Assembly: GCA_964524025.1 (NCBI GenBank)
Contig: CAZGBT010000003.1
Span: 1 to 64,000, forward strand
DNA length: 64,000 nt
Direction of reading: 5' to 3'
From: CAZGBT01 sp964524025
Lineage (GTDB): Archaea > Aenigmatarchaeota > Aenigmatarchaeia > CG10238-14 > EX4484-224
Each line of letters starts with the position of its first letter. Position 1 is the stretch's first letter. Positions 17,596-25,606 of the stretch are shown here, piece after piece. The notes beneath the pieces are model-generated. The model saw nothing but the letters and a program-made list of their open reading frames with translations, ran no database searches and was not told the origin of the DNA. The position numbers were made by a program, and so were the translations under genes.

Positions 17596-19338
17596 ATGAT
17601 AGTAATTGGAGTAAACCCAATGGATGATGCATCAGCGTGCCTCGTGAAAGATGGTAGGCTTGTAAATTATGTAGAAAGGGAGCGATTCCCCCCAAGGTGG
17701 AAACACAGCAGGAAGTATGATCCTTTAGAAGATAGAGTAAAACGACTTAGTCCTGTACCTGCCATAAAGTGGTGTTTGGAGGATGCTGGAATAAAGATCT
17801 ACGAAGTCGATTTCATAGTAATCAGCTGGCTTGCAAAGAAAGACGTAATGAAAAGACTCTACGAGGCTGTGCCTTATGAAAAAGAACCAAGCCGTATAAG
17901 ATGGGAAAAAAGATGCTTAGAAGAGCATGCACCAGAGGCACTAATGGCTAGACTAAAAATAGATCTTGAGGAAGCTGGCTTGGTACCTGTACCACCGATG
18001 GTTTGTATACCTCACCACTTGGCACATGCAGCAACAGCTTACACAAGTGGTTGGAAGACCTGTGCAATATTAACCGTGGACGGTCATGGGGATACGACTG
18101 CTATCGCAGGGTGGATAAAGAGGGAGGATGAAATTAAGAGAATATACTGGAAACCGTTCTGGTGTAGCTTAGGGTGGTTCTACGCCGCGGTGACAGAATT
18201 TCTCGGTATGCGAATGAAGAACGATGAAACAAAAGTTATGAATTTGGCAAATTACGCCAACCCCTCCCCATCGCTCGAGCGAAAGATGCTAAAAATAGTC
18301 CAGATTAAGGAGGATGACGTGGAAGTAGATGCAAGCTATTTGCTCTATGGGCCTCATAGAGACTCTACCAACCCAAGATATAGTGATAAATGGTTGAAAC
18401 TTTTTGGTGAACCTTACAAAGATTTCCAAAGGAAGTTTAGAACGAGAGAAGATGTAAAAGGTACACGAGCCGCTACTTTTGCCGCGACAGCCCAGAAGGT
18501 TTTAGAAGAAGCTCTTCTCACACTCGTAAATCTTCTGTATAAAAAAACGGGAGTAGATCACCTCGTTATGGCAGGGGGTGTGGCTCTAAATTGTAGGGCA
18601 AATAGCACAATTTTAAAAAGAACGCCCTTTAAAGACATCTTTGTTTGTCCACCAGCTCACGACGGAGGTACAGCGATAGGAGCGGCCCTCTACTGGTATT
18701 CGCACGAAACAGGAAAAGATCCAACATTCTGCCTTAAGCACGCTTTTTACGGGCCTTGCTATTCAAACAAAGAGATAGAAAGAACCTTAGAAGAAGCCGA
18801 ACTGGATTTCGTAAAGGTAGATCCTGTTGCAAAAGCTGTGGAATTGCTACATGAAAACGAGATAGTTGCATGGTTCCAAGGTAGATGTGAAATGGGACCA
18901 AGAGCTTTGATGAATAGAAGCCTTTTGTTCGACCCTACCGATAAAAGAAACTTTCTCTTAATTAGTCAGTATAAAAGTAGTGTACTATGGAGAGATAGGA
19001 GTCCCAGTGTTACTAGATCTTTTGCTGAAGAGCATTTCGATCCATATTTTAGCAGATTAGACCATTTCATGTTAGGACTAAGGGAGGTCAAAGAAAACGT
19101 CATACCAGCTGTTACATCCATAAGAGGAGAGTGCAGACCTCAGATAACAGATCATCCAATTTTAAAGCTACTCGAAGAGGAAGGAAGTCTTGGTGCTGTT
19201 GGTAACACAAGCCTAAATAGAGCTGGTGCCCCGATTGTTAACAGTCCGAAGCAATGCTTAGAAGATTGCAGGAAAATGGGAGTGAAACACCTCATAATCG
19301 GTGACTTTTACGTAAGGTTTGATAACAATAAGAATTGA
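17596..19338 (+). CDS. carbamoyltransferase, NodU/CmcH/TobZ family
   Basis: These enzymes use carbamoyl phosphate and ATP to put a carbamoyl group on a hydroxyl, often of a sugar or antibiotic. The 580 residues hold both domains. The Kae1-like N-terminal half has HHLAHAATAY, TVDGHGDTTA and GGVALNCRAN, and PPAHDGGTAIGAAL follows. The C-terminal half has WFQGRCEMGPRALMNRS and NTSLNRAGAPIV. The acceptor is unknown; a surface glycan is possible, since the region downstream encodes many glycoproteins. Codon use seems richer in G and C than neighbouring genes, and the gene stands alone between gaps, which hints at transfer. Confidence 0.93.
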   Translation: MIVIGVNPMDDASACLVKDGRLVNYVERERFPPRWKHSRKYDPLEDRVKRLSPVPAIKWCLEDAGIKIYEVDFIVISWLAKKDVMKRLYEAVPYEKEPSRIRWEKRCLEEHAPEALMARLKIDLEEAGLVPVPPMVCIPHHLAHAATAYTSGWKTCAILTVDGHGDTTAIAGWIKREDEIKRIYWKPFWCSLGWFYAAVTEFLGMRMKNDETKVMNLANYANPSPSLERKMLKIVQIKEDDVEVDASYLLYGPHRDSTNPRYSDKWLKLFGEPYKDFQRKFRTREDVKGTRAATFAATAQKVLEEALLTLVNLLYKKTGVDHLVMAGGVALNCRANSTILKRTPFKDIFVCPPAHDGGTAIGAALYWYSHETGKDPTFCLKHAFYGPCYSNKEIERTLEEAELDFVKVDPVAKAVELLHENEIVAWFQGRCEMGPRALMNRSLLFDPTDKRNFLLISQYKSSVLWRDRSPSVTRSFAEEHFDPYFSRLDHFMLGLREVKENVIPAVTSIRGECRPQITDHPILKLLEEEGSLGAVGNTSLNRAGAPIVNSPKQCLEDCRKMGVKHLIIGDFYVRFDNNKN

Positions 19339-19522
19339 ATAAAAACTAAAAAATTGAGAAAAATTGGGATGTTTCTCGAATGTTACTTCGATTAATTTTT
19401 AATGTATTTTGAAAAACGGTCAATTTCTGTTCTCCATATTCTCTATAGTTAAATGATAGCCAATTTCAAATATGAAAAACGTTTTGAAGCTGCAACCGAA
19501 AGCGTATATTATCTCATGAGTA

Positions 19523-19620
19523 TGGGCCCGGTGGGATTCGAACCCACGACCTGCGGTTTTTACGCTGTTCGAGCGACAGCCTTATAAGACCGCCGCTCTA
19601 GCCAGCTGAGCTACGGGCCC
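19523..19620 (-). tRNA. tRNA-Ile (anticodon UAU) with intron
   Basis: Acceptor GGGCCCG/CGGGCCC, D arm GCTCAGCTGGCTAGAGC and T arm GTGGG-TTCGAAT-CCCAC match archaeal tRNA-Ile. The anticodon arm GCGGT-CTTATAA-ACCGC is interrupted by a 24-base intron at 37/38 or 38/39 (positions about 19559-19582; boundary A residues make the exact base ambiguous). The intron folds (GCTGT/ACAGC), and TTAT can pair with GTAA to form a bulge-helix-bulge. The anticodon UAU reads AUA directly; most archaea instead use a modified CAU tRNA for this codon. Confidence 0.88.
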
Positions 19621-19645
19621 AATAAAAATTATTGATAAATCATTT

Positions 19646-19999
19646 TTAACGTTTTCTGAATTCCTTAAATTTTCTTCTGTTAATTCTCATCTTCTTAAAA
19701 TACTCTTTTTCTAAATCCATATCGAAAAGGTTAGAAGCTATAAGAACGTAAATGAATATATCAACTATTTCTTCCTTCAATTTTTCTATTTCCCTTTTCG
19801 TTGCAAACCTTTTCAGATTATTAAACCTTCTTCTTATTTTCTTAACCAGATTAGCAAATTCACCTATTTCACCGGCTAATGCTATAGCTAAATACTCGAA
19901 TCTTCTTAATAAATCTTCTTTACTTCTTATTTTCCAAAAGACAGGAAAATGTTCTAAATCAAACTCTTTCTGAAATTTCTGTAAATCTTTAAGCTTCAT
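19646..19999 (-). CDS. MazG-like NTP pyrophosphohydrolase
   Basis: The 117-residue all-alpha protein has the paired acidic helices of the MazG/dUTPase-like superfamily: ALAGEIGEFANLVKK (ExxE) and LKEEIVDIFIYVLIASNLF (ExxD). These enzymes bind Mg and cleave nucleoside triphosphates to monophosphates, often to clean the nucleotide pool. The nucleotide specificity is unknown. It lies just downstream of a THEP1-type NTPase gene (three bases between them), so the two are probably one operon. Confidence 0.85.
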   Translation of the reverse strand: MKLKDLQKFQKEFDLEHFPVFWKIRSKEDLLRRFEYLAIALAGEIGEFANLVKKIRRRFNNLKRFATKREIEKLKEEIVDIFIYVLIASNLFDMDLEKEYFKKMRINRRKFKEFRKR

Positions 20000-20002
20000 A
20001 AC

Positions 20003-20509
20003 TTAATGTTTAGCTAGTAAACTTAAAATTTCGCTTCTAATTTTGTCAAATTTTTCTCTAGTTAACCAGAAAACTTTGCCATAATTTTTAAAATCTTTAA
20101 CAAAATTTCTATGCAAAACAGCCAATAACTTTTTATCACTTCTAACCAATTCGAATACAAACTGTTTAAATTTTGGAGAAAAAAATTCCATTTTGCCCAT
20201 CTCATCTATTGCTATTACATCCGCTTCGCCTATATCCTCGAATATTTCTTCAAAAAAACGTTCGAAATCATCTACAAAAACAGTGTACTTACCAATTTTT
20301 TTTCCTTTGTATTTACCAACTTTTGCTAACCAGATTTCTTTTGAAGAATTAAGATCTTTACATTTAAAGCCAATTCTCTTATTTCCTTCTCTAACTTCTG
20401 GGGTGGTAAAACCTATAATTTTAACACCTCTTTTCTTAAGCTCTTCTACAATCTGTAGAAAAAGAGTTGTCTTGCCAACGCCTGGTTTGCCTGTTATGAA
20501 AATTTTCAT
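20003..20509 (-). CDS. nucleoside-triphosphatase THEP1 family
   Basis: The 168 residues match the THEP1/NTPCR family of P-loop NTPases. Walker A is GKPGVGKTT (7-15), Walker B is DVIAIDEMGKME, and the region ERFFEEIF plus LLAVLHRN is typical. Members hydrolyse NTPs to NDPs in vitro; their cellular role is poorly known. Adjacent to the MazG-like gene, it could form a small nucleotide-handling pair. Confidence 0.9.
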   Translation of the reverse strand: MKIFITGKPGVGKTTLFLQIVEELKKRGVKIIGFTTPEVREGNKRIGFKCKDLNSSKEIWLAKVGKYKGKKIGKYTVFVDDFERFFEEIFEDIGEADVIAIDEMGKMEFFSPKFKQFVFELVRSDKKLLAVLHRNFVKDFKNYGKVFWLTREKFDKIRSEILSLLAKH

Positions 20510-20596
20510 AGTAATTTTAATTTTGTTTGGATTTTGAAATTTTGAAATGAAGTCTCCCGAAATAAATTTCCAATTTTAAATAAGAAATTTCATTTT

Positions 20597-21310
20597 GTGA
20601 GACTAAACAATGAATTGTGCTACCTTTGCGGATTTATAACTGGAGATGGTTACATATCAACAAAGGATAACAGAATCATCTTAACAGGAAATGCTACTCT
20701 AGAGGAGGAATTTTTTATGAATTATTTAAAACCGCTTATAGAAAGAAATCTACATGTAAACGTAAGGATAAAGAAAAATAACCAAACTTGTGTTCTCGAA
20801 TTTTATTCGAAAGAGGTTGTAGATTTCCTAGTTAAAGTTGGACTTAAAAGAGGCTCTAAAAGTAAGCAAGTTGAAATACCAAAAACTTTTCTTTCCTCCA
20901 CAAATTTCTTAAAAAGCTTCGTAGAAGGTTTTATGGATGCTGAATTCTGTTTCACTCTTAAGAAAAGATATAAGCAATTTCCTTATTATCCTTGCATAGA
21001 ATGTAATATAGCTAGTAAAAAGATCTGGAAACAATTGATTGATATCTTTAAGTCGTTTGGTTTAAAACCATCTTCCTGTGTTATTAAAGAATATGACAAA
21101 AGATTTCATAAATACTGGACCAAATACAGGATTGATTTAAATGGAGTAAACAATCTTATCAAGTTTTTAAAGTGCTTTCGTCCTAAAAATCCAAAGTTTA
21201 TCAAATTTCTTTCAGAACTAAGCGCAACTCTTAGAAAGAATAAGATAAAAAGAAAATCTTATTCCAAACTGCTGTGTATTAGTCAAAGGAATAGCGGGGG
21301 TGGGATTTGA
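20597..21310 (+). CDS. free-standing LAGLIDADG homing endonuclease
   Basis: The start is GTG (20597). The 237 residues contain two LAGLIDADG motifs, LCGFITGDGYIS and LKSFVEGFMDAEFCF, each with its acidic residue, separated by about 100 residues as in single-chain enzymes. There are no intein splice blocks, so it is not part of an intein. The last 19 bases overlap the 3' part of the initiator tRNA gene on the other strand, so the final residues (NSGGGI) are encoded by antisense tRNA sequence. It is related in type, but not obviously in sequence, to the endonuclease in the rfcS intein. Confidence 0.88.
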   Translation: MRLNNELCYLCGFITGDGYISTKDNRIILTGNATLEEEFFMNYLKPLIERNLHVNVRIKKNNQTCVLEFYSKEVVDFLVKVGLKRGSKSKQVEIPKTFLSSTNFLKSFVEGFMDAEFCFTLKKRYKQFPYYPCIECNIASKKIWKQLIDIFKSFGLKPSSCVIKEYDKRFHKYWTKYRIDLNGVNNLIKFLKCFRPKNPKFIKFLSELSATLRKNKIKRKSYSKLLCISQRNSGGGI

Positions 21311-21366
21311 ACCCACGACCTCCGGGTTATGAGCCCGGCGACCACTCCAAGCTGGTCCACCCCGCT
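21292..21366 (-). tRNA. initiator tRNA-Met (anticodon CAU)
   Basis: Acceptor AGCGGGG pairs with CCCCGCT, so the first pair is A1-U72, and the anticodon stem CCGGG-CTCATAA-CCCGG has the three G-C pairs diagnostic of initiators. T arm GTGGG-TTCAAAT-CCCAC, discriminator A. These features separate it from elongator Met and Ile2 CAU tRNAs. The endonuclease gene runs 19 bases into its 3' end on the other strand. Confidence 0.93.
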
Positions 21367-21391
21367 ATTCAAATATTGCTACTGATAGTTT

Positions 21392-22327
21392 TTAAACTTT
21401 TATTTTCTGATAGTAAGCCAGAAATTCTTTTAGAGAAGAGATAAAACTGCCTCTTTTCAACTTATCATAAATTATGCTCGGTGCTAGAAAACATTCTAGC
21501 AAACAATCAAAGCAAGGCTTCCCAACTCCATTAAACCTTGGCAATTCCTTATAAGAACATATTTTAGGTTTATTAAAGCATGGAAAAACATTACCATACC
21601 AATCAACATAAAAAGTACAAGTACCTCCCCAACATCTTAATTTAACCTTTCCATTAAGTCTGTTTATCACCTCTTCTATTATTTCCTTAAAAGTTAAGAA
21701 AGGGTACCTATCATAGACTTTGAGTATTTTAGTATAGACGCTAAGAAGAAATTTGTCATCGTAATATTTTTTAAACTTCCATGTTTCAGTTTTTGACGCC
21801 TCTGGCGTACAAATTCCGATGGGTATTTTTAATACATTTTTGCAGAAATCGAACGTTTTAATTAAGAAAGGTGAATTAAGTGGTGTGGGTAGAATAGATG
21901 CACTGACTGGTTGCCTAAGTTTCTTACATATTTTTATACTCTTAATAGAATTTTCCCAAGCCCCCTTTACGCCTCTCCAGTAATCCATTTCTTCTTCTAT
22001 GCAACTATCTAGCGAAATTGATATAAGAGAGAGTTTAATTTTCGCAATCTCCTTAATAACATCAGGTCTTGAACCATTAGTAGAGATACCAACGAAAAAT
22101 CCAAGTTTCTTTGCAAATTGTAATACTTCTATTAAATCAGGATAAAGGGTTGGCTCACCACCTGTAATAAGCAAAAACTTTACGTTAGCTTTCTTTAGAT
22201 ATAACAATATTTCCTTAACCCTCTTAAGAGGTGGAAAATACGGCCCAAACTTCCAAACTTCACAACCTTTGCATCGATAGTTACAGGTTGGTGTGATAGC
22301 AAAAACTGCGTGCCTCGGTAATTTCAT
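21392..22327 (-). CDS. radical SAM protein with SPASM-like C terminus
   Basis: The radical SAM cluster motif CNYRCKGC appears near the start, followed by LLITGGEPTLYPD and ISTNGSRPD. The C-terminal third has a cysteine set (CWGGTC, FPCFN, CFDCLLEC) like the auxiliary cluster of SPASM enzymes. The frame is open 22 codons further, but the ATG at 22327 overlaps the orc1 stop (TAATG) and starts a typical MKLPRHAVFAITPTCNY, giving 311 residues. SPASM relatives modify peptides, tRNA or cofactors; the substrate here is unknown. Confidence 0.88.
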   Translation of the reverse strand: MKLPRHAVFAITPTCNYRCKGCEVWKFGPYFPPLKRVKEILLYLKKANVKFLLITGGEPTLYPDLIEVLQFAKKLGFFVGISTNGSRPDVIKEIAKIKLSLISISLDSCIEEEMDYWRGVKGAWENSIKSIKICKKLRQPVSASILPTPLNSPFLIKTFDFCKNVLKIPIGICTPEASKTETWKFKKYYDDKFLLSVYTKILKVYDRYPFLTFKEIIEEVINRLNGKVKLRCWGGTCTFYVDWYGNVFPCFNKPKICSYKELPRFNGVGKPCFDCLLECFLAPSIIYDKLKRGSFISSLKEFLAYYQKIKV

Positions 22328-23358
22328 TAAAACCTCTCCTCGTATTTTACCAAAATTTCTTTTCCTTTCTTTTCCATCTTTACCAAACCGCATTCTTCTA
22401 AGTGCTTCAAATAATTTCTGATCATCCTTTCTCCAACTGGTTTTTTGATTTTTTTAACATATCTTTCATAAAGCTCAGCTATTTTCAAAGGTTTCTTCCT
22501 ACCTTTAAGTATTTTAACCAAAATTCTCTCGTGCTCATTCAATTTTTCTACAACAATTTTTGGCTTAACCTTTCCAACTTTTTCTAAAACTGATTTAACA
22601 TGTCTTGCTAACAACTTTTTCGATCCTTCCCTTTCTGCCATCCTTCCAGCTTTAAGCAAAACTTCTAATCCAATCCTAACATCGCCACCATTTTTTATGG
22701 CATGATTAGCAGCTAAGCTTATAGCAGCCTTTTCAAAATCTAAAAAGGCCTCTTTAGCTCTTTCTTCTAAGATATCTTTCATTTCTAAGAACGAATAAGG
22801 CTTAAACTCTATTTCATCTAAACCTAAACTGCTTTTTATTCTCGGCTCTACATGTGAAAACACGAATGGATCGTTAGAGATAAAAACTAAACCAATAGGA
22901 AATTTTACGAATTGCTTCATCCGCAATAAATCATAAAGGACTGAATCATCTTTCTTAATTAACTGGTCTACTTCGTCCAAACAAACTATAACGCTTCCAG
23001 TTTTGTTAATAGCTTCTATAAGCCTTGAAATTACTTCATCTTTAGCCCAACCTCTCCTTTGAACAAAAAAACCAAGGCTTAAAGTAATTTCACTTAAAAC
23101 AGCAAGAGATGTGTTGAATTCCCAGCAATTTATGTAAATTGTTCTTAGACCAGAAAATTTTTCGAATTCGCGAAAAACATATTTAATACAAGCTGTCTTT
23201 CCTATTCCTGGAGGACCAAATATAAAAGTATTAATGGGTTTTCTTCCAGATGCCGCAGGCAATAAGTTCGAAGCTATTTGCTTAATTTCATTTTCTCTAT
23301 GCGGCAAAGTAGGTGGTAAATATTCTGGGTCTAAAACGTCTTCCCTTTTGAACACCAT
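22327..23358 (-). CDS. Orc1/Cdc6 replication initiator
   Basis: Archaeal origin-binding AAA+ ATPase. The 343 residues contain Walker A GPPGIGKTA, Walker B VIVCLDEVDQL, a sensor region (FPIGLVFISND), arginine-containing VEPRIKSSLG, and a C-terminal winged helix (ERILVKILKGRKKPLKIAELYERY). It may mark an origin near here, but flanking gaps are short and I could not find clear origin-recognition boxes. The stop overlaps the radical SAM start. Confidence 0.93.
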   Translation of the reverse strand: MVFKREDVLDPEYLPPTLPHRENEIKQIASNLLPAASGRKPINTFIFGPPGIGKTACIKYVFREFEKFSGLRTIYINCWEFNTSLAVLSEITLSLGFFVQRRGWAKDEVISRLIEAINKTGSVIVCLDEVDQLIKKDDSVLYDLLRMKQFVKFPIGLVFISNDPFVFSHVEPRIKSSLGLDEIEFKPYSFLEMKDILEERAKEAFLDFEKAAISLAANHAIKNGGDVRIGLEVLLKAGRMAEREGSKKLLARHVKSVLEKVGKVKPKIVVEKLNEHERILVKILKGRKKPLKIAELYERYVKKIKKPVGERMIRNYLKHLEECGLVKMEKKGKEILVKYEERF

Positions 23359-23376
23359 AATTTAAATGAGAATTCT

Positions 23377-24081
23377 TTAAAATTCAAAGTATTTTCTAAA
23401 ATTTACTTCTATTCTTTTCTCAACTTTGCTTACACTTTCATTTCTTAATTCAGCTATTATCTTTATAGTATTCTTTATCATCAAAGGATTTAACTCAAGA
23501 CCTCTATACTTATATGGTCCATCCGATTCCGTTATAAAATTCTTAGAAATTTTAGCAACCTCTTTATGTTTTTCTTGGATTGTTATAGCTGGATTTATTC
23601 CTATAAAGTAACCTTTAGATTCTATTTTTTCTAACAAATCTAAAGGTCCTGTGTACCAGTGGAAAAGAGCTTTTTCTATATCATATTTTACTAAAAGGTT
23701 GAAAACTTCTTGCCAAGCCCCAGCAGAATGTAGATTTAAGATTAGGTTATATTCATTAGCTAGCTTAAGGAAAAATTTAAAAAATATAAGCTGCTTATCC
23801 CAAGTTTCTGGCACAAATTTTTTATCCAAACCTATCTCGCCTAAAACTTTTATTTCATGCCTTGCTACTAAATGCTTGATTTCTTCCAGAGCACTTTTTC
23901 TTGTATTTTTTACTTCCCAAGGATGTATTCCTATAGCTGGAATCCAGTTCTTCTCAGTTTCACAAAGTTTTATTGTTTTAATAGAAGATTTCAGATCGTC
24001 ACTAACTGCAATTATAACTATTTCTTTGAATTTATGCGGATTTGAAAATTCGTGAAGATGGCAGTGCACGTCGATTAACAC
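23377..24081 (-). CDS. TatD-family metal-dependent hydrolase
   Basis: A TIM-barrel amidohydrolase-type protein of 234 residues with the metal ligands of TatD nucleases: DVHCHLHEF (HxH), LGEIGLD (Glu), LNLHSAG (His), LFHWYTG (His) and TESDGPY (Asp). TatD members act as DNA 3' exonucleases or DNases, but some archaeal relatives are uncharacterised hydrolases. It is 18 bases upstream of orc1 on the same strand and probably co-transcribed with it. Confidence 0.88.
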   Translation of the reverse strand: MLIDVHCHLHEFSNPHKFKEIVIIAVSDDLKSSIKTIKLCETEKNWIPAIGIHPWEVKNTRKSALEEIKHLVARHEIKVLGEIGLDKKFVPETWDKQLIFFKFFLKLANEYNLILNLHSAGAWQEVFNLLVKYDIEKALFHWYTGPLDLLEKIESKGYFIGINPAITIQEKHKEVAKISKNFITESDGPYKYRGLELNPLMIKNTIKIIAELRNESVSKVEKRIEVNFRKYFEF

Positions 24082-24319
24082 TTTTATCCTACTTAAAATT
24101 AAAACCCAATTACAAATTAAGAATGACTTATTCTACAATTGAAAGATGTTACGAAAAATTTGCGAAATGGTATGTAAAAAAATAGAACTAGAACTGAACT
24201 ATTCTAAGTAGTTACTTCATCAAAAAGTCTAAATAATTCAAGTTTTCCATCCTTTCAAGGAATACCTAAACAGAGAATTTGCCAAAAATAAGTTCGACTG
24301 AATATCAAACGATAGGTTG

Positions 24320-24331
24320 AATTTAAAATTT
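24320..24331 (+). promoter_or_regulatory. TATA-like box before the 24357 gene
   Basis: AATTTAAAATTT is 26-37 bases before the ATG and there is no ribosome binding site, which fits a leaderless promoter. The remaining gap from 24082 shows nothing else I can support. Confidence 0.4.
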
Positions 24332-24356
24332 AAATGTTATGTTTAAATAAAAATCG

Positions 24357-25415
24357 ATGGCCCTAGAGGAACTTGAAGCAGAGATTTATTCGTGCACTGG
24401 CGACACAAGAATTAGTAGAGAAATCATAGCTCTTGCGAAGGCTTTACAAACCACTATTACGAAAAAGGTAATAAAATTGGCTAAAGATTTAAAGGAATAT
24501 GAAGATGAATACGAAGAGCTGTATGAAGAGACGAGAGAAATTTTTACTAACCTTGCCAAAATACTTAGGTCGTATCCGCCTAAGATAGTGGAAAAGGTTT
24601 TGTCTTTTTTTGAGCAGATTATCGAGAACGACGATGTAGGAAATGCACCATCTGTTATAAGTGTGCTTACTAAATTATGTTCTAACAGTAGAATTGCTAA
24701 AATCTTAAGAGAAGCACCAGACCATTGGATTGATGATTTATTGGGTGTCGCAAGGTATTACTGGCATTCAATAAGGTATTCCAAAGACCCAAATGAAGGT
24801 GTAAAAATACTCGAATCCTATTGGAGTTTACGAGAAATACTAGAAGATGAGGAGATGGGCGATTTGATTGAATTGATATTTCTAGAAACTAAAGATACAG
24901 AAGCCTGTAGAGAAACGTATGAACTTCTAAGAGAAGTTCCTCCCGATGAAAGGAAGAAGTTGATGTATGATTTCGAGTGTATAGCAAAGAGATCGGAGAG
25001 TGGTTATCTCATCAAGTTATACGCAAATACTTTAAGAAAATACATACCATTTCCCACCCTTCTTTGGCTTATTTCTTCTATTATAATGGACGAGTGTATA
25101 GAAGATGTATATAATATTCTTGGAGAATGCGAAGGGTGTATACTACATGAGAGTTATTTGGAAGCACTTGCACGACTTTATTCTAGTCCTACAGTTTATC
25201 AGATTCTTAAAAAGGCTCACTCCATCGACCAAGAGTTGGCGGAATACGTAGCTGAATTTGTCTGCAGATGTTATAAACGTGGTGGTTTTAAGGAAGCGGA
25301 TCGTAAGATCCTTTCCAAACTTATAAATGAGTTTCGCAAGGAACCAGAAGTGCTTAAGAGAGTTTTTAAGATTTTAAAGAGCACGGAAGAAGAGGAGGAA
25401 TTCGAAAAAGAGTAA
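24357..25415 (+). CDS. hypothetical acidic helical-repeat-like protein
   Basis: I do not recognise the family. The 352 residues are acidic and predicted to be helical throughout, with helices of similar length (for example LREILEDEEMGDLIELIFLE, YELLREVPPDERKK), which recalls HEAT- or TPR-like solenoids. Ten or so cysteines are scattered without a metal-site spacing. There is no signal or membrane segment. It is a single gene between TatD and tRNA-Pro, so its neighbours say nothing about its job. Confidence 0.7.
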   Translation: MALEELEAEIYSCTGDTRISREIIALAKALQTTITKKVIKLAKDLKEYEDEYEELYEETREIFTNLAKILRSYPPKIVEKVLSFFEQIIENDDVGNAPSVISVLTKLCSNSRIAKILREAPDHWIDDLLGVARYYWHSIRYSKDPNEGVKILESYWSLREILEDEEMGDLIELIFLETKDTEACRETYELLREVPPDERKKLMYDFECIAKRSESGYLIKLYANTLRKYIPFPTLLWLISSIIMDECIEDVYNILGECEGCILHESYLEALARLYSSPTVYQILKKAHSIDQELAEYVAEFVCRCYKRGGFKEADRKILSKLINEFRKEPEVLKRVFKILKSTEEEEEFEKE

Positions 25416-25486
25416 GCTTTTTTCTTTCCTATTTTAAGTCAAGCTTTTAGTTTTGTAGATTACTTATCAAATTCTATAGTAGAAAA

Positions 25487-25560
25487 TGGGGCCGCCGGGA
25501 TTTGAACCCGGGCTACCAGCACCCCAAGCTGGCGTCCTAACCAAGCTAGACTACGGCCCC
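25487..25560 (-). tRNA. tRNA-Pro (anticodon GGG)
   Basis: Acceptor GGGGCCG/CGGCCCC, anticodon arm CCAGC-TTGGGGT-GCTGG (GGG), T arm CCCGG-GTTCAAATC-CCGGG region, discriminator A. The body is close to the tRNA-Pro(UGG) at 15812-15885. No intron. Confidence 0.94.
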
Positions 25561-25606
25561 TTTATTGGTAGTAGCAGTTTTCGCATAGTCCTTAGCTTCT
25601 AACAAA

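Noticed and set aside
21292..21366. CAU tRNA as elongator Met or Ile2
   Set aside because: A1-U72 and three consecutive G-C pairs in the anticodon stem identify it as the initiator.
22328..22393. Longer N terminus of the radical SAM protein
   Set aside because: The extra 22 residues are highly basic, unlike the family, and lie antiparallel to no signal; the ATG at 22327 overlaps the orc1 stop in the usual coupled way.
22327..24356. Replication origin next to orc1/cdc6
   Set aside because: The gaps around the gene are tiny, and the 275-base gap at 24082-24356 has no clear repeated origin-recognition boxes. The gene alone does not show an origin.
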